A DNA stretch of 56,837 nucleotides. Origin: Acidimicrobiaceae bacterium (GTDB taxonomy: Bacteria > Actinomycetota > Acidimicrobiia > Acidimicrobiales > Bog-793). The position numbers were made by a program, and so were the translations under genes. The stretch lies in contig JAODBO010000014.1 of the NCBI GenBank assembly GCA_025464005.1, positions 1-56,837 of the forward strand, read 5' to 3'. Numbering within the stretch: position 1 is the first letter of the stretch; each line of letters starts with the position of its first letter. This document shows, in pieces, positions 26,385 to 33,918 of the stretch. The notes below the pieces were generated by a model, which saw nothing but the letters and a program-made list of their open reading frames with translations, did not search any database and had not been told where the DNA came from.

Positions 26385-26800
26385 TGCGAGCGCTCGTCGT
26401 GGACGACTCGCGAGCGATGCGAGCGCTGCTTCGCCAGATACTGGTGCGCATCGGGATCGAAGTCGTCGACGAAGCCGCCGACGGCGTGGCCGCGATCGAG
26501 CTCGTGCAGAAGGGACCCCTACCGGATCTCGTGCTCGTGGACTGGCACATGCCGGTCATGGACGGTCTGGAGCTCGTCGTTGCGCTCCGCAGCAACAAGG
26601 AGTGGCGCCACATGGCGATCATGATGGTGACCACCGAGAGCGAGCACGAGAACATGGTCCGGGCCCTGCTCGCCGGCGCCGACGAGTACCTGATCAAGCC
26701 CTTCACGGCCGACGCGGTCGTCGAGAAGCTCGCCCTTCTCGGGCTCCGCCTCGACGCCGTGCCGGCGACGGACCCAGCCGGAGGTGTCACCACGCCATGA
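26384..26800 (+). CDS. cheY: Chemotaxis response regulator CheY
   Basis: 138 aa single receiver. D7/D8, phosphoacceptor D53 (LVLVDWHMPVMDG), switch residue in MVTTES at about 83 and K105 in LIKPFT. CheY-P binds FliM to alter rotation. The ATG at 26384 has GAGAGGAGG upstream. A short acidic-free tail of about 15 residues extends beyond the usual end. It overlaps cheX by 4 nt. Confidence 0.92.
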   Translation: MRALVVDDSRAMRALLRQILVRIGIEVVDEAADGVAAIELVQKGPLPDLVLVDWHMPVMDGLELVVALRSNKEWRHMAIMMVTTESEHENMVRALLAGADEYLIKPFTADAVVEKLALLGLRLDAVPATDPAGGVTTP

Positions 26801-27249
26801 CCGATCTCGTCAGCAACGAGACGATCGCCGAGATCGCTCAGAGCTTCTGGGGAGCGTTCCTGCCCGACGACGGCGAGCTCGTGCACAGCTTCCCACTGGC
26901 TGTCACCGAGGACATCCGAGGACGGGTCGACGTCGAGGGCGCATGGCGCGGGAGCGTCGAGCTGTCGTGCTCGCTCGCCGTTGCCCGGCGGGTGGCATCG
27001 GTGATGTTCGCTGTCCCCGATTCCGCGCTGACCGCCTCGGACATCGACGACGCCATGGGTGAGCTGGTCAACGTGGTCGGGGGAAGCATCAAGAGCATCC
27101 TTCCTCCGCCCACCAGCCTCTCTCTTCCGATGGTCGACGACGACAGCGAGTGGCGCTTTGGGGTCGCGCTCGAGAGCGAGGTGTCACTCTCCTGGGCAGG
27201 CGAGCCCGTGACCGTGCGCGTGTGGAAGGCCGAGAGGCCAGGCGCCTGA
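26797..27249 (+). CDS. cheX: CheX-type CheY-P phosphatase
   Basis: 150 aa. The signature D-x3-E-x2-N is intact at D85/E89/N92 (DDAMGELVNVVGGSIK), the residues that position water for CheY-P hydrolysis. A single such motif fits CheX rather than two-motif CheC. It is the last gene of the fliA-che operon; no CheZ is present. A second phosphatase-like domain exists in the receiver fusion at 16890-17747. Confidence 0.85.
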   Translation: MTDLVSNETIAEIAQSFWGAFLPDDGELVHSFPLAVTEDIRGRVDVEGAWRGSVELSCSLAVARRVASVMFAVPDSALTASDIDDAMGELVNVVGGSIKSILPPPTSLSLPMVDDDSEWRFGVALESEVSLSWAGEPVTVRVWKAERPGA

Positions 27250-27286
27250 CGACTGCCCCGTGCTGGCCATTAGGGGAGGACGGTTC

Positions 27287-27315
27287 CTTCATCTGGCGCC
27301 TCCGCGGGCCGTTAG
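27287..27315 (+). promoter_or_regulatory. Sigma28-like promoter of the glycosyltransferase gene at 27388
   Basis: CTTCA, 16 nt, GCCGTTAG. The -10 is perfect but the -35 matches only in part. The predicted start near 27322 lies after the ATG at 27319, which argues for a downstream start codon for the gene. Confidence 0.5.
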
Positions 27316-27387
27316 GCAATGCGACAGAAGGAGCGGCCAGGACGGCGGCTCCAGGACATGCTCGTCGAGTCCAATGGAGAGGACGCC

Positions 27388-28119
27388 GTGCCATCGCTTT
27401 TGATGATCGTTCCGAGTCGCGGCAGGCCGCGCCACCTCGACCAGCTGGTCGAGGCGTGGAGATCCACCTCGACCGGCCACGCCGACCTCGTCGTCGCGCT
27501 CGACGACGACGATCCCGAGCTGTATCGCTACAACGCCCATCGAGTTGCCATGGTGACCGTCGGCGCACGCCAGAACTTCGTCGCCTGGACGAACGAGGTC
27601 GCTGTCCGCCACGCCGCCGACTACCACTTCATCGGCTCGATGGGTGACGACCACCGGCCGAGAACGGTTGGCTGGGATCGGATGATCTGCGAAGCACTCG
27701 AGCAGCTCGGCAGCGGGATCGTATACGGCGACGACCTCGGGACGAGTCCCGTCTTGCCGAGCGCCGTCGCCATGACGAGCGACATCGTCGCGGGACTCGG
27801 CTACATGATCCCCCCGACCATCGCGCACAACGGCGCCGCGCAATTCTGGCACCAGCTCGGCGAGACGACCGGGCGCGCCCGTTTCCTCCCAGAAGTGGTC
27901 GTCGAGCACCTGCACTATTCGCTCGGCAAGAGCTCGATCGACCAGACCTACCTCGAGGGAGCGGACCTCGTGGAGGAGGACCGCGATCGCTACGACGCTT
28001 ACCTGCGCGAGGACTTCGAGGACGCGCTCGGCCGGCTCGAAGCGCCCACCCGTCGCTCGCCTGGCGAGAACGGCACCACGCGCAGCACTCCGGCAGAGCT
28101 GGTCCGCGCTCGTCACTGA
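27388..28119 (+). CDS. Putative GT-A fold glycosyltransferase
   Basis: 243 aa from the GTG at 27388, chosen because GGAGAGGA lies directly upstream, the product then begins (M)PSLLMIVPSRGRP as in GT2-like proteins, and the promoter at 27287 would start transcription after the first ATG of the frame (27319). ATG at 27358 is an alternative. VVALDDDDPELY supplies a DXD-type metal site and GSMGDDHRPRTVGWD a second acidic motif. Substrate unknown. Location between the che operon and a second glycosyltransferase, with a sigma28-like promoter, suggests flagellin glycosylation. Confidence 0.7.
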   Translation: MPSLLMIVPSRGRPRHLDQLVEAWRSTSTGHADLVVALDDDDPELYRYNAHRVAMVTVGARQNFVAWTNEVAVRHAADYHFIGSMGDDHRPRTVGWDRMICEALEQLGSGIVYGDDLGTSPVLPSAVAMTSDIVAGLGYMIPPTIAHNGAAQFWHQLGETTGRARFLPEVVVEHLHYSLGKSSIDQTYLEGADLVEEDRDRYDAYLREDFEDALGRLEAPTRRSPGENGTTRSTPAELVRARH

Positions 28120-28123
28120 CGCC

Positions 28124-28150
28124 GCCGGCCGATCGAGTTATCCGGCCGGC
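28124..28150. terminator. Hairpin between convergent glycosyltransferase genes
   Basis: GCCGGCCG (28124-28131) and CGGCCGGC (28143-28150), an 8-bp perfect stem with an 11-nt loop. It lies between stops at 28119 (plus) and 28180 (minus). There is no T-run, so it is a probable, not certain, bidirectional terminator. Confidence 0.45.
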
Positions 28151-28179
28151 TTCCGAGCGCGCCCAGCCCGCCCGATGGT

Positions 28180-29973
28180 TCAGGCGCGACCAGCCAGGTC
28201 CTCGGCGAGCAGCGAGTGCGGGTCCTCGAACCACTCGTCGAAGCGGGCACCCACACCAAGGAGCCGTATCCGCTCGAGTGGCCCTGCGATCTCGAGCGGT
28301 CGGTGGCTGGCGAGCGCCGAGCGCACTGCGAGCAGCACGTAGTCGGGCTGGGTCGGAAAGTCGCGAGCGAACGCGCCCGCCATCTCGGCAGCGTCCACGG
28401 GACGGCCGGCCGCGATCATCGCGAGCACGACCCAACGGCCGAGAACAGCCTGCTCGGCGCGACTCGACTGCTGGCAGGCCGCGACAAACCCACTGAGCGC
28501 CTCCTCCGCCCTGCCGGACCTCAACAGGTCGAGGCTTGCCTGGTGAGGCGCGTCGTCGAGCAGCCTTTCGCTGCGCGCCGGCAGATAGACGCGCGTCGAG
28601 CCGGCGTCTCCTTCGCTCCGCCTGGCTACGACACGCCATCGGACCGCCCGATAGTCCCCGAACGCCGGCTGTGAGACCGGTAGCGCTACCTCGCGGGTCG
28701 TACACGCGCCGAGCCGTGCCCGAAGGCGCGCCGCGTCGCCCTGGCGTACGAAGCGCAGGCCGCCGAGGGTGACCTCGAACCCGCCCATCAGTGGGGCGAG
28801 CGGCGATGTGCCGGCGACGTCCTCGTACTGCGCCAGCAACTGCGGCCCCACGACCGGCCATGAATTGGCGGCCGCCGTCGTCAGGCCGCCGTCCGCAATC
28901 CGCGCCGCGAGCACGTCGTCGGAGAGCACGCGGCGCGCGCCGGCGACGAGCGCGTCGACGTCGTCCACGGGTACGAGGAACGCGTTGTGCCCATGAACGG
29001 CGTAGGAGAGCACGCCGAGGTGCGCCGTGGAGACGACGGGAGTCCCGGCCGCCATCGCTTCGAGGGGCGCAAGGTCGAACGCCGCGCGACCGGCGATCGA
29101 AAGGTGGAGCCGGGCCTGGCGGAGCAGCCGCGCGCGTTCCTCCTCGGAACCGGCCTCGACCGAGACCGCGAACGGAGGGGCCCCCTCGCGCAGCGCGCCT
29201 ACCAAGGTGATCGGCAGATCCGGATCGCTCGCCGCAAGTGACGCGACGATATGGCGCGCCTGTGCAAGGTGGTCGCTGCCGTCGGCGTCGATGACGTCGA
29301 AGCCGGTGACGATGATGCCGCCACGGCGAGCCTCAGGCCCGCGCCGCCCTCGGGCGTGGCGAAACACTCCGAGGTCGACGACGCCAGGGGCGTCGCGCGC
29401 TTCGATGCCGTACTCCGTCGCGAGCGAGTCCTTGACGACGCTGCCCAGCGCGAAGGTGACGGAGGCCGCGCGCAGCGACGCGGCGACGAGGGAGCGAATG
29501 TGGTCCGGCACGTCGCCGAGAACCTGGAGCTCACCCCGCTCGAAGAGCACGACCGGAGCGAAGCCGAGCATCCGAGCCGGGAGCACGAACTCCCAGGAGC
29601 CGGCCACGATGAGGTCACAGGGCGGGACGGCGTCGGTGATGACCTCGCCGTAGGGGACGCGGCGAAGCCGCGCCCGCGTCCCGACTCGCCGCTCGCGGTG
29701 CTCTGGGTCGGGGTCGTCCGGGTGTGCCCTCGAGAGCACGGTGACATCAGCGCCGAGCGCGGCAAGATGGCGAGCCTGTGCGAGAAGGACCCGTTCGCCT
29801 GCGCTGAGTCCCACCCGCGCGACGAGATAGACGATGCGGAGCCTCGCGGGCAAGGCGCGATCGCGCCGAGTGAGCGGAAGGGGACGGTCGCGGAGCTCGA
29901 CCGCCGCGAGCACGTCGGCGAGACGACCAGCCACGGTGATGTCCTCCACGCTCGGGAGGTTGGCCACAGTCAT
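28180..29973 (-). CDS. GT-B fold glycosyltransferase with helical C-terminal extension
   Basis: 597 aa. N-terminal Rossmann half (IVYLVARVGLSAGERVLLAQ, LGADVTVLSRAHPDD) and the family 4 type donor half (DLAPLEAMAAGTPVVSTAHL, E-x7-E-like region). Residues about 430-597 form an extra module rich in Ala/Leu/Arg helices (LDLLRSGRAEEALSGFVAAC, FPTQPDYVLLAVRSAL) that looks TPR-like. TPR fusion is common in enzymes that glycosylate proteins, so flagellin is a plausible acceptor, but this is inference. No strong promoter of the window consensus precedes it. Confidence 0.8.
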   Translation of the reverse strand: MTVANLPSVEDITVAGRLADVLAAVELRDRPLPLTRRDRALPARLRIVYLVARVGLSAGERVLLAQARHLAALGADVTVLSRAHPDDPDPEHRERRVGTRARLRRVPYGEVITDAVPPCDLIVAGSWEFVLPARMLGFAPVVLFERGELQVLGDVPDHIRSLVAASLRAASVTFALGSVVKDSLATEYGIEARDAPGVVDLGVFRHARGRRGPEARRGGIIVTGFDVIDADGSDHLAQARHIVASLAASDPDLPITLVGALREGAPPFAVSVEAGSEEERARLLRQARLHLSIAGRAAFDLAPLEAMAAGTPVVSTAHLGVLSYAVHGHNAFLVPVDDVDALVAGARRVLSDDVLAARIADGGLTTAAANSWPVVGPQLLAQYEDVAGTSPLAPLMGGFEVTLGGLRFVRQGDAARLRARLGACTTREVALPVSQPAFGDYRAVRWRVVARRSEGDAGSTRVYLPARSERLLDDAPHQASLDLLRSGRAEEALSGFVAACQQSSRAEQAVLGRWVVLAMIAAGRPVDAAEMAGAFARDFPTQPDYVLLAVRSALASHRPLEIAGPLERIRLLGVGARFDEWFEDPHSLLAEDLAGRA

Positions 29974-30083
29974 CTCGGCGTTACCAACGAACGCGATACC
30001 GGTCAGCTTTAGTCCGCAGAAGCCTCCGTCCCGCGCCGGTCACCCCTCGGGGAGAGGTAGAGGGACATTTCTCCGCCGAATCG

Positions 30084-30112
30084 CTCAAGTTGTGCGTGCT
30101 ATGTGCCGAAAC
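30084..30112 (+). promoter_or_regulatory. Sigma28-like promoter upstream of the second sigma factor
   Basis: CTCAA, 16 nt, GCCGAAAC on the plus strand. The predicted start near 30119 is about 365 nt before the leader ORF at 30485, an unusually long leader for this window. Confidence 0.5.
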
Positions 30113-30324
30113 ACACTCCGGACACTCGAAGGTCCGCAGGAGGCACTCCGGTGGCACGGCGCGGCACCCAGAAATGCAGGCAGAGGCGTATATTCCGCCC
30201 GAGCCGGACGATATGTGTTCCCCGTGCACGCCGGCGCGGGTACTGCGCGCAGGAGGTGCCTCACGGTCACCGGCCCTGCCAATCCCAGTCGGACTTCGGC
30301 GGCCTATTCGCGGGTCCTGAGTCA

Positions 30325-30453
30325 ATGGTTCAAATGCACCAGAACAATTCAGGATTATTTCCTATTGCCGATGCCCGTACCTACGTGTACGGTGACCAAG
30401 CCACCACGTTGCGTGCTCAGAACTGCGGCATGCACCGGCGGAGCGAGAACTAG
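30325..30453 (+). CDS. Possible 42-aa small ORF in the sigma factor leader
   Basis: Starts MVQMHQNNSGLFPIADARTY and ends at TAG 30451-30453. Codon use is A/T-richer than neighbours and no clear ribosome site precedes the ATG. It resembles nothing I know. It is listed because it lies in the long leader directly upstream of the well-supported 44-aa ORF. Confidence 0.2.
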   Translation: MVQMHQNNSGLFPIADARTYVYGDQATTLRAQNCGMHRRSEN

Positions 30454-30484
30454 ACGGCGACGATGGCATTCAGGAGGTGACCCG

Positions 30485-30619
30485 ATGAGCCAGCGACACA
30501 CCACCAACAACGACTCGGAGGGTCATAGACCCGGGCATGACCTCAGTCGCTGCTTGATCCCCGGCACCCCTCTCACCCTCATTATCACCGTGCCGTCTGT
30601 GCAAGGAGCGACGCGATGA
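30485..30619 (+). CDS. 44-aa leader ORF coupled to the second sigma28-family gene
   Basis: ATG at 30485 has AGGAGGTGACCCG directly upstream, which matches the 16S anti-Shine-Dalgarno across nine bases, the best ribosome site I noticed in the window. The product starts MSQRHTTNNDSEGHRPGHDL and ends in a short hydrophobic run (LTLIITVPSV) before GATR. Its TGA overlaps the ATG of the sigma factor (ATGA at 30616-30619). No homologue recognised. Position suggests translational coupling or control of the sigma factor. Confidence 0.6.
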   Translation: MSQRHTTNNDSEGHRPGHDLSRCLIPGTPLTLIITVPSVQGATR

Positions 30620-31485
30620 CCGCCCAAGCGAGCCTCGACGAGAGCGCCACGGAGCACCGGCCCGCTCGCAGCGGCTACCAGCTTCCCGATCCGGACGCCA
30701 GTGAGTCCCTGTGGCAGACGTACTGGGAAACCCGTGACCGGGTGTCCCGCAACGAACTGATCCTCGCGTACGAGCCGCTAGTGAAGCTCGTCGTATCGCG
30801 TCTTCCGGCGAACGTGCGCACCTACTGGGAGGTCGACGACCTCCGCAGCTTCGGCCTTCTCGGCCTCGTCGAGGCGATCGACCGCTGGGCGACCGACTCC
30901 CCCGCCAGTCGCTTCCCGAGCTATGCCACAAAGCGCGTGCGCGGAGCGATCTTCGACGAGCTGCGCAGGCTCGACTGGCTCCCCCGCACCGTCCGGCGCC
31001 GCGTCATCACCTACCGCGCGACGGTCGACAACCTCTCGAGCGAGCTCGGCCGGGTCCCCGAGACCAGCGAGGTCCTCACCGAGATGGGCACCGACGGCGC
31101 CATGGGCGAGGACGTTCTCGCCGCGGTGCAGTCGTCGCAGCTTCTCCACCTCCAGCACAGCGTCGGCAGCACCACTGCCGGCGAGGACCTCCGGCTCATC
31201 GACCTCATCGTCTCGGACCGCGAGTTCGAGCCCGAGCCGCACGTGCTGCGCGCTGAGCAGTTCGAGGAGATCCGGCGCGCGGTCACCCGCTTGCCGGAAC
31301 GGCAGCGAACGGTGGTCACACTGCACTTCCTCGGTGGCCTCACCCAAGAGCAGATCGGCGTGATGCTCGGGGTCAGCAACTCGCGCGTCTGTCAGATCGA
31401 GGCCACAGCGATCCAGACACTGCGCCGACTCCTCATTACCGACGAGGACCGCCGCGTTCCTGCCGCTGCAGCACGCCCCGCCTGA
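30616..31485 (+). CDS. Sigma28-family sigma factor (FliA/WhiG type), second copy
   Basis: 289 aa. Region 2 (YEPLVKLVVSRLPANVRTYW, VDDLRSFGLLGLVEAIDRW, PSYATKRVRGAIFDELRRLD, then WLPRTVRRR) and region 4 (LTQEQIGVMLGVSNSRVCQI) are complete. Equal in length to the fliA product at 20775 but only moderately similar, so an old duplication. AAGGAG precedes its ATG even though the start overlaps the leader ORF stop. It could recognise the same promoter class; its separation from the che operon suggests a different stage or signal. WhiG-like naming would be equally defensible. Confidence 0.9.
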   Translation: MTAQASLDESATEHRPARSGYQLPDPDASESLWQTYWETRDRVSRNELILAYEPLVKLVVSRLPANVRTYWEVDDLRSFGLLGLVEAIDRWATDSPASRFPSYATKRVRGAIFDELRRLDWLPRTVRRRVITYRATVDNLSSELGRVPETSEVLTEMGTDGAMGEDVLAAVQSSQLLHLQHSVGSTTAGEDLRLIDLIVSDREFEPEPHVLRAEQFEEIRRAVTRLPERQRTVVTLHFLGGLTQEQIGVMLGVSNSRVCQIEATAIQTLRRLLITDEDRRVPAAAARPA

Positions 31486-31497
31486 GGTTGCCCTCAC

Positions 31498-31511
31498 GGA
31501 CCTCGCGGTCC
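31498..31511 (+). terminator. Weak hairpin after the second sigma factor
   Basis: GGACC, TCGC, GGTCC form a 5-bp stem soon after the stop at 31485. No U-tract follows; a possible weak terminator only. Confidence 0.25.
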
Positions 31512-31576
31512 CGGGGGGTCGGATTTCAGCTGTCCCTAGCGATCAAACCCATGGAAATCTGCGGTCAGTGCAATGT

Positions 31577-31582
31577 TATACT
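31577..31582 (+). promoter_or_regulatory. -10 box of tetR, probably leaderless transcript
   Basis: TATACT lies 9 nt before the ATG at 31592, so transcription should begin within about 3 nt of the start codon. No Shine-Dalgarno is present. No clear -35 is seen. GTT-N6-AAC (31575-31586) overlaps the box and is a possible TetR half-site pair. Confidence 0.5.
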
Positions 31583-31591
31583 GAACGCAAC

Positions 31592-32302
31592 ATGGAGCTC
31601 GTAGCCCCGCCGACCCGGCGTGACCGCAAGAAGCTTGCCACCCGACGTGCCCTGCAGTGGGCCGCTCTCGGTCTCGTCGCCGATCGCGGCTACGCGAATG
31701 TGACCGTCGAGGAGATCGCCGAAGCGGCCGACGTTTCCGCCCGGACGTTCTTCAACTACTTCCCCTCGAAGGAAGCAGCAGTCATCGGCCACGATCCCGA
31801 CCTCTTCGACACCCTGCACGATGCCGTGATCGAGCGACCGGCCGGTGAGTCGGCCTTCGAAGCGGTGCGGGCCGTCGTGCGCGTGCGGTCCGAGCGCTTC
31901 GCGCAGGAGGCCGACGGTGTCACCGGGGATCCCGGCGAATGGTTCCGCCGGATGAAGACCGTGCAAACAGATCCCCACCTTCGCGCCGCGCACGCTGCGC
32001 ACACGGCTGCGTACGAGCGCGTGATCGTCACGGCAGTGGCGGAACGCCTCGGCACCGATCCGGAGATCGATCCCTACCCCGCGCTCCTCGCCGCGGCCGC
32101 TGTCGCGGCCTCGCGTATCGCCGTCGTCTACTGGGCCAAAGGTGGAGGCGTCGGCACGCCCGCGCCGTTGACCGATGCGGCATTCGTAGCTTTGGCCGGC
32201 GGTCTCGCGGCCGACGGGCAGCTTGCCGCGGCCCTCGCGGGACTACGCGGCACAGATCCCCAAGCCGGAAGATCGCAGAACCGAAAGGAAGCATGCTCGT
32301 GA
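31592..32302 (+). CDS. TetR family regulator of the efflux operon
   Basis: 236 aa from the ATG at 31592. The helix-turn-helix is at residues about 15-60 ([20 protein letters not shown], then [17 protein letters not shown]), standard for TetR. The C-terminal ligand domain is Ala-rich. It overlaps the MFS transporter start by 10 nt, so it is co-transcribed with two exporters and probably represses them until an effector binds. Confidence 0.9.
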   Translation: MELVAPPTRRDRKKLATRRALQWAALGLVADRGYANVTVEEIAEAADVSARTFFNYFPSKEAAVIGHDPDLFDTLHDAVIERPAGESAFEAVRAVVRVRSERFAQEADGVTGDPGEWFRRMKTVQTDPHLRAAHAAHTAAYERVIVTAVAERLGTDPEIDPYPALLAAAAVAASRIAVVYWAKGGGVGTPAPLTDAAFVALAGGLAADGQLAAALAGLRGTDPQAGRSQNRKEACS

Positions 32303-33918
32303 GCCAGTCCGTCCAAGATCGAGAGGCCCCCGCGGAGGGACCACCGCCGGCCATCGCCCACCGGCGCATCTTGCTGATCATCGGCGCGCTGATGCTGGGA
32401 ATGCTGCTTGCAGCACTTGACCAAACGATCGTCTCGACAGCGCTTCCGACGATCGCAGCTGATCTCCACGGCGCCTCGCACCTCTCCTGGATCGTGGTCG
32501 CGTATCTCCTCGCCAGCACGGTCTCCACACCGCTGTGGGGAAAGCTCGGCGACCTCTACGGACGCAAGGCATTCTTCCAATCCGCGATCCTCATCTTCCT
32601 CGCCGGCTCGGTGCTGTCCGGCCTCAGTCAGTCGATGATCGAGCTCATCGCGTGCCGGGCAATCCAAGGGCTCGGCGCCGGAGGTCTCATGGTCGGTGCG
32701 CAGGCGATCGTCGGCGACGTGGTCCCGCCGCGTGACCGCGGCCGGTACCAGGGGCTCTTCGGTGCGGTGTTCGGATTGGCGAGCGTCATCGGACCTCTCC
32801 TCGGCGGCGTATTCGTCGAGAGCCTCTCCTGGCGGTGGATCTTTTACATCAATCTCCCGATCGGCGCAGTCGCGCTCGTCGTCGTCGCCTTGAACGTGCC
32901 GGGCCATCTCACCCGAGTCCATCACGTCATCGACTACCTCGGGACCGCGGTCCTGGCACTCGCCGCCACCAGCCTCGTACTGCTCACCAGCCTCGGAGGC
33001 ACCACCTACCACTGGAACTCCCTGCCGATCTACATCCTCGGCATCGCCGGAGGGCTGCTGACCGTCGCATTCATCGTCGTCGAACGCCGGGCCGTGGAGC
33101 CGGTGATCCCGCTGCATCTCTTCTCCAACCGCGCGTTCTCCTCGACGAGCCTCGTCGGCTTCATCGTCGGATTCGCCATGTTTGGTGCGATCACCTACCT
33201 TCCCTACTTCTTCCAGGTCGTGCGGGGCGAGTCGCCGACGATCTCGGGCCTCCAGCTGCTCCCGCTGATGGCGGGCCTGCTCGTCGTCTCCATCGGCTCG
33301 GGGCAGGCGATCAGCCGGACAGGGCGTTATCGCGTCTTCCCCATCGCCGGCACGGCAGTCCTCACCCTCGGGCTCTACCTGTTGTCGCGCCTCGGCATCA
33401 CCACGAGCTCGGTGGAGGAGGCGCTCTACATGGTCGTGCTCGGCATGGGCCTCGGCTCGGTGATGCAGGTGCTCGTCCTCATCGTCCAGAATGCCGTCCC
33501 GCACAGCGAGCTCGGCGTAGCGACCTCGTCGGCGACGTTCTTCCGCTCCATCGGCGGCTCCTTCGGCACGGCGATCTTCGGCGCGATCTTCTCGAATGTG
33601 CTCGTGTCGAACCTCGCGCACCAGCTACACGGGACCCATCTCCCAGCTGGGCTCTCCCTGTCGAACCTCACGCCCGCCGTGCTCGACCACCTTCCCCAGA
33701 CGATTCGCCACGGGATCATCGAAGCAGTCGCCGAGTCGATCCGCACCGTGTTCGTGGTTGCCGTCCCGATCGCCCTCCTTGCCTTCCTCGCCTCCTGGCT
33801 CATTCCCGCCATCGAGCTCCGCCGGTCGAACACCCCAGCCGCACCGCAAGCCACCGCCCCGGGCGGCGAGCTTAAGAGTGGCGTCGCCGTCGGCGGGCTT
33901 CCTGACGCCCCGGCGTGA
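32293..33918 (+). CDS. DHA2-type (14-helix) MFS drug exporter
   Basis: 541 aa from the ATG at 32293, with AAAGGAA upstream; GTG at 32299 is possible. DHA2 motifs are visible: [20 protein letters not shown] in helix 1, [13 protein letters not shown] (motif A), and [16 protein letters not shown] (motif C of antiporters). Exports drugs or toxic metabolites using the proton gradient. Sits between tetR and an MMPL exporter, with 4-nt overlap to the latter. Confidence 0.92.
   Translation: MLVSQSVQDREAPAEGPPPAIAHRRILLIIGALMLGMLLAALDQTIVSTALPTIAADLHGASHLSWIVVAYLLASTVSTPLWGKLGDLYGRKAFFQSAILIFLAGSVLSGLSQSMIELIACRAIQGLGAGGLMVGAQAIVGDVVPPRDRGRYQGLFGAVFGLASVIGPLLGGVFVESLSWRWIFYINLPIGAVALVVVALNVPGHLTRVHHVIDYLGTAVLALAATSLVLLTSLGGTTYHWNSLPIYILGIAGGLLTVAFIVVERRAVEPVIPLHLFSNRAFSSTSLVGFIVGFAMFGAITYLPYFFQVVRGESPTISGLQLLPLMAGLLVVSIGSGQAISRTGRYRVFPIAGTAVLTLGLYLLSRLGITTSSVEEALYMVVLGMGLGSVMQVLVLIVQNAVPHSELGVATSSATFFRSIGGSFGTAIFGAIFSNVLVSNLAHQLHGTHLPAGLSLSNLTPAVLDHLPQTIRHGIIEAVAESIRTVFVVAVPIALLAFLASWLIPAIELRRSNTPAAPQATAPGGELKSGVAVGGLPDAPA

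Larger units (their letters stand above)
29974..30484. other. Intergenic region upstream of the second sigma factor
   Basis: About 510 nt. It holds a sigma28-like promoter (30084-30112) and then a leader of roughly 370 nt. The stretch 30320-30420 is visibly richer in A and T than anything else nearby. One 42-codon frame (30325-30453) lies in it. No known riboswitch fold was recognised by eye. Confidence 0.5.

Noticed and set aside
27245..27273. Second -10-like GCCATTAG upstream of the glycosyltransferase
   Set aside because: At 16-nt spacing the -35 position reads CCTGA, which does not match; the box at 27308 is better.
29984..30012. CTAAA-N16-TTCGTTGG on the minus strand before the GT-B glycosyltransferase
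   Set aside because: Only five of eight -10 bases match and the start would be within 4 nt of the ATG.
30325..30345. GGTTCAAATGCACC as a tRNA T-arm
   Set aside because: The flanking five bases do not pair and no cloverleaf can be drawn.
30103..30453. 116-codon frame upstream of the sigma factor
   Set aside because: Arg/Pro/Ser-rich, no ribosome site and starts before the predicted transcription start; looks like a chance frame. Only its last 42 codons were kept, at low confidence.
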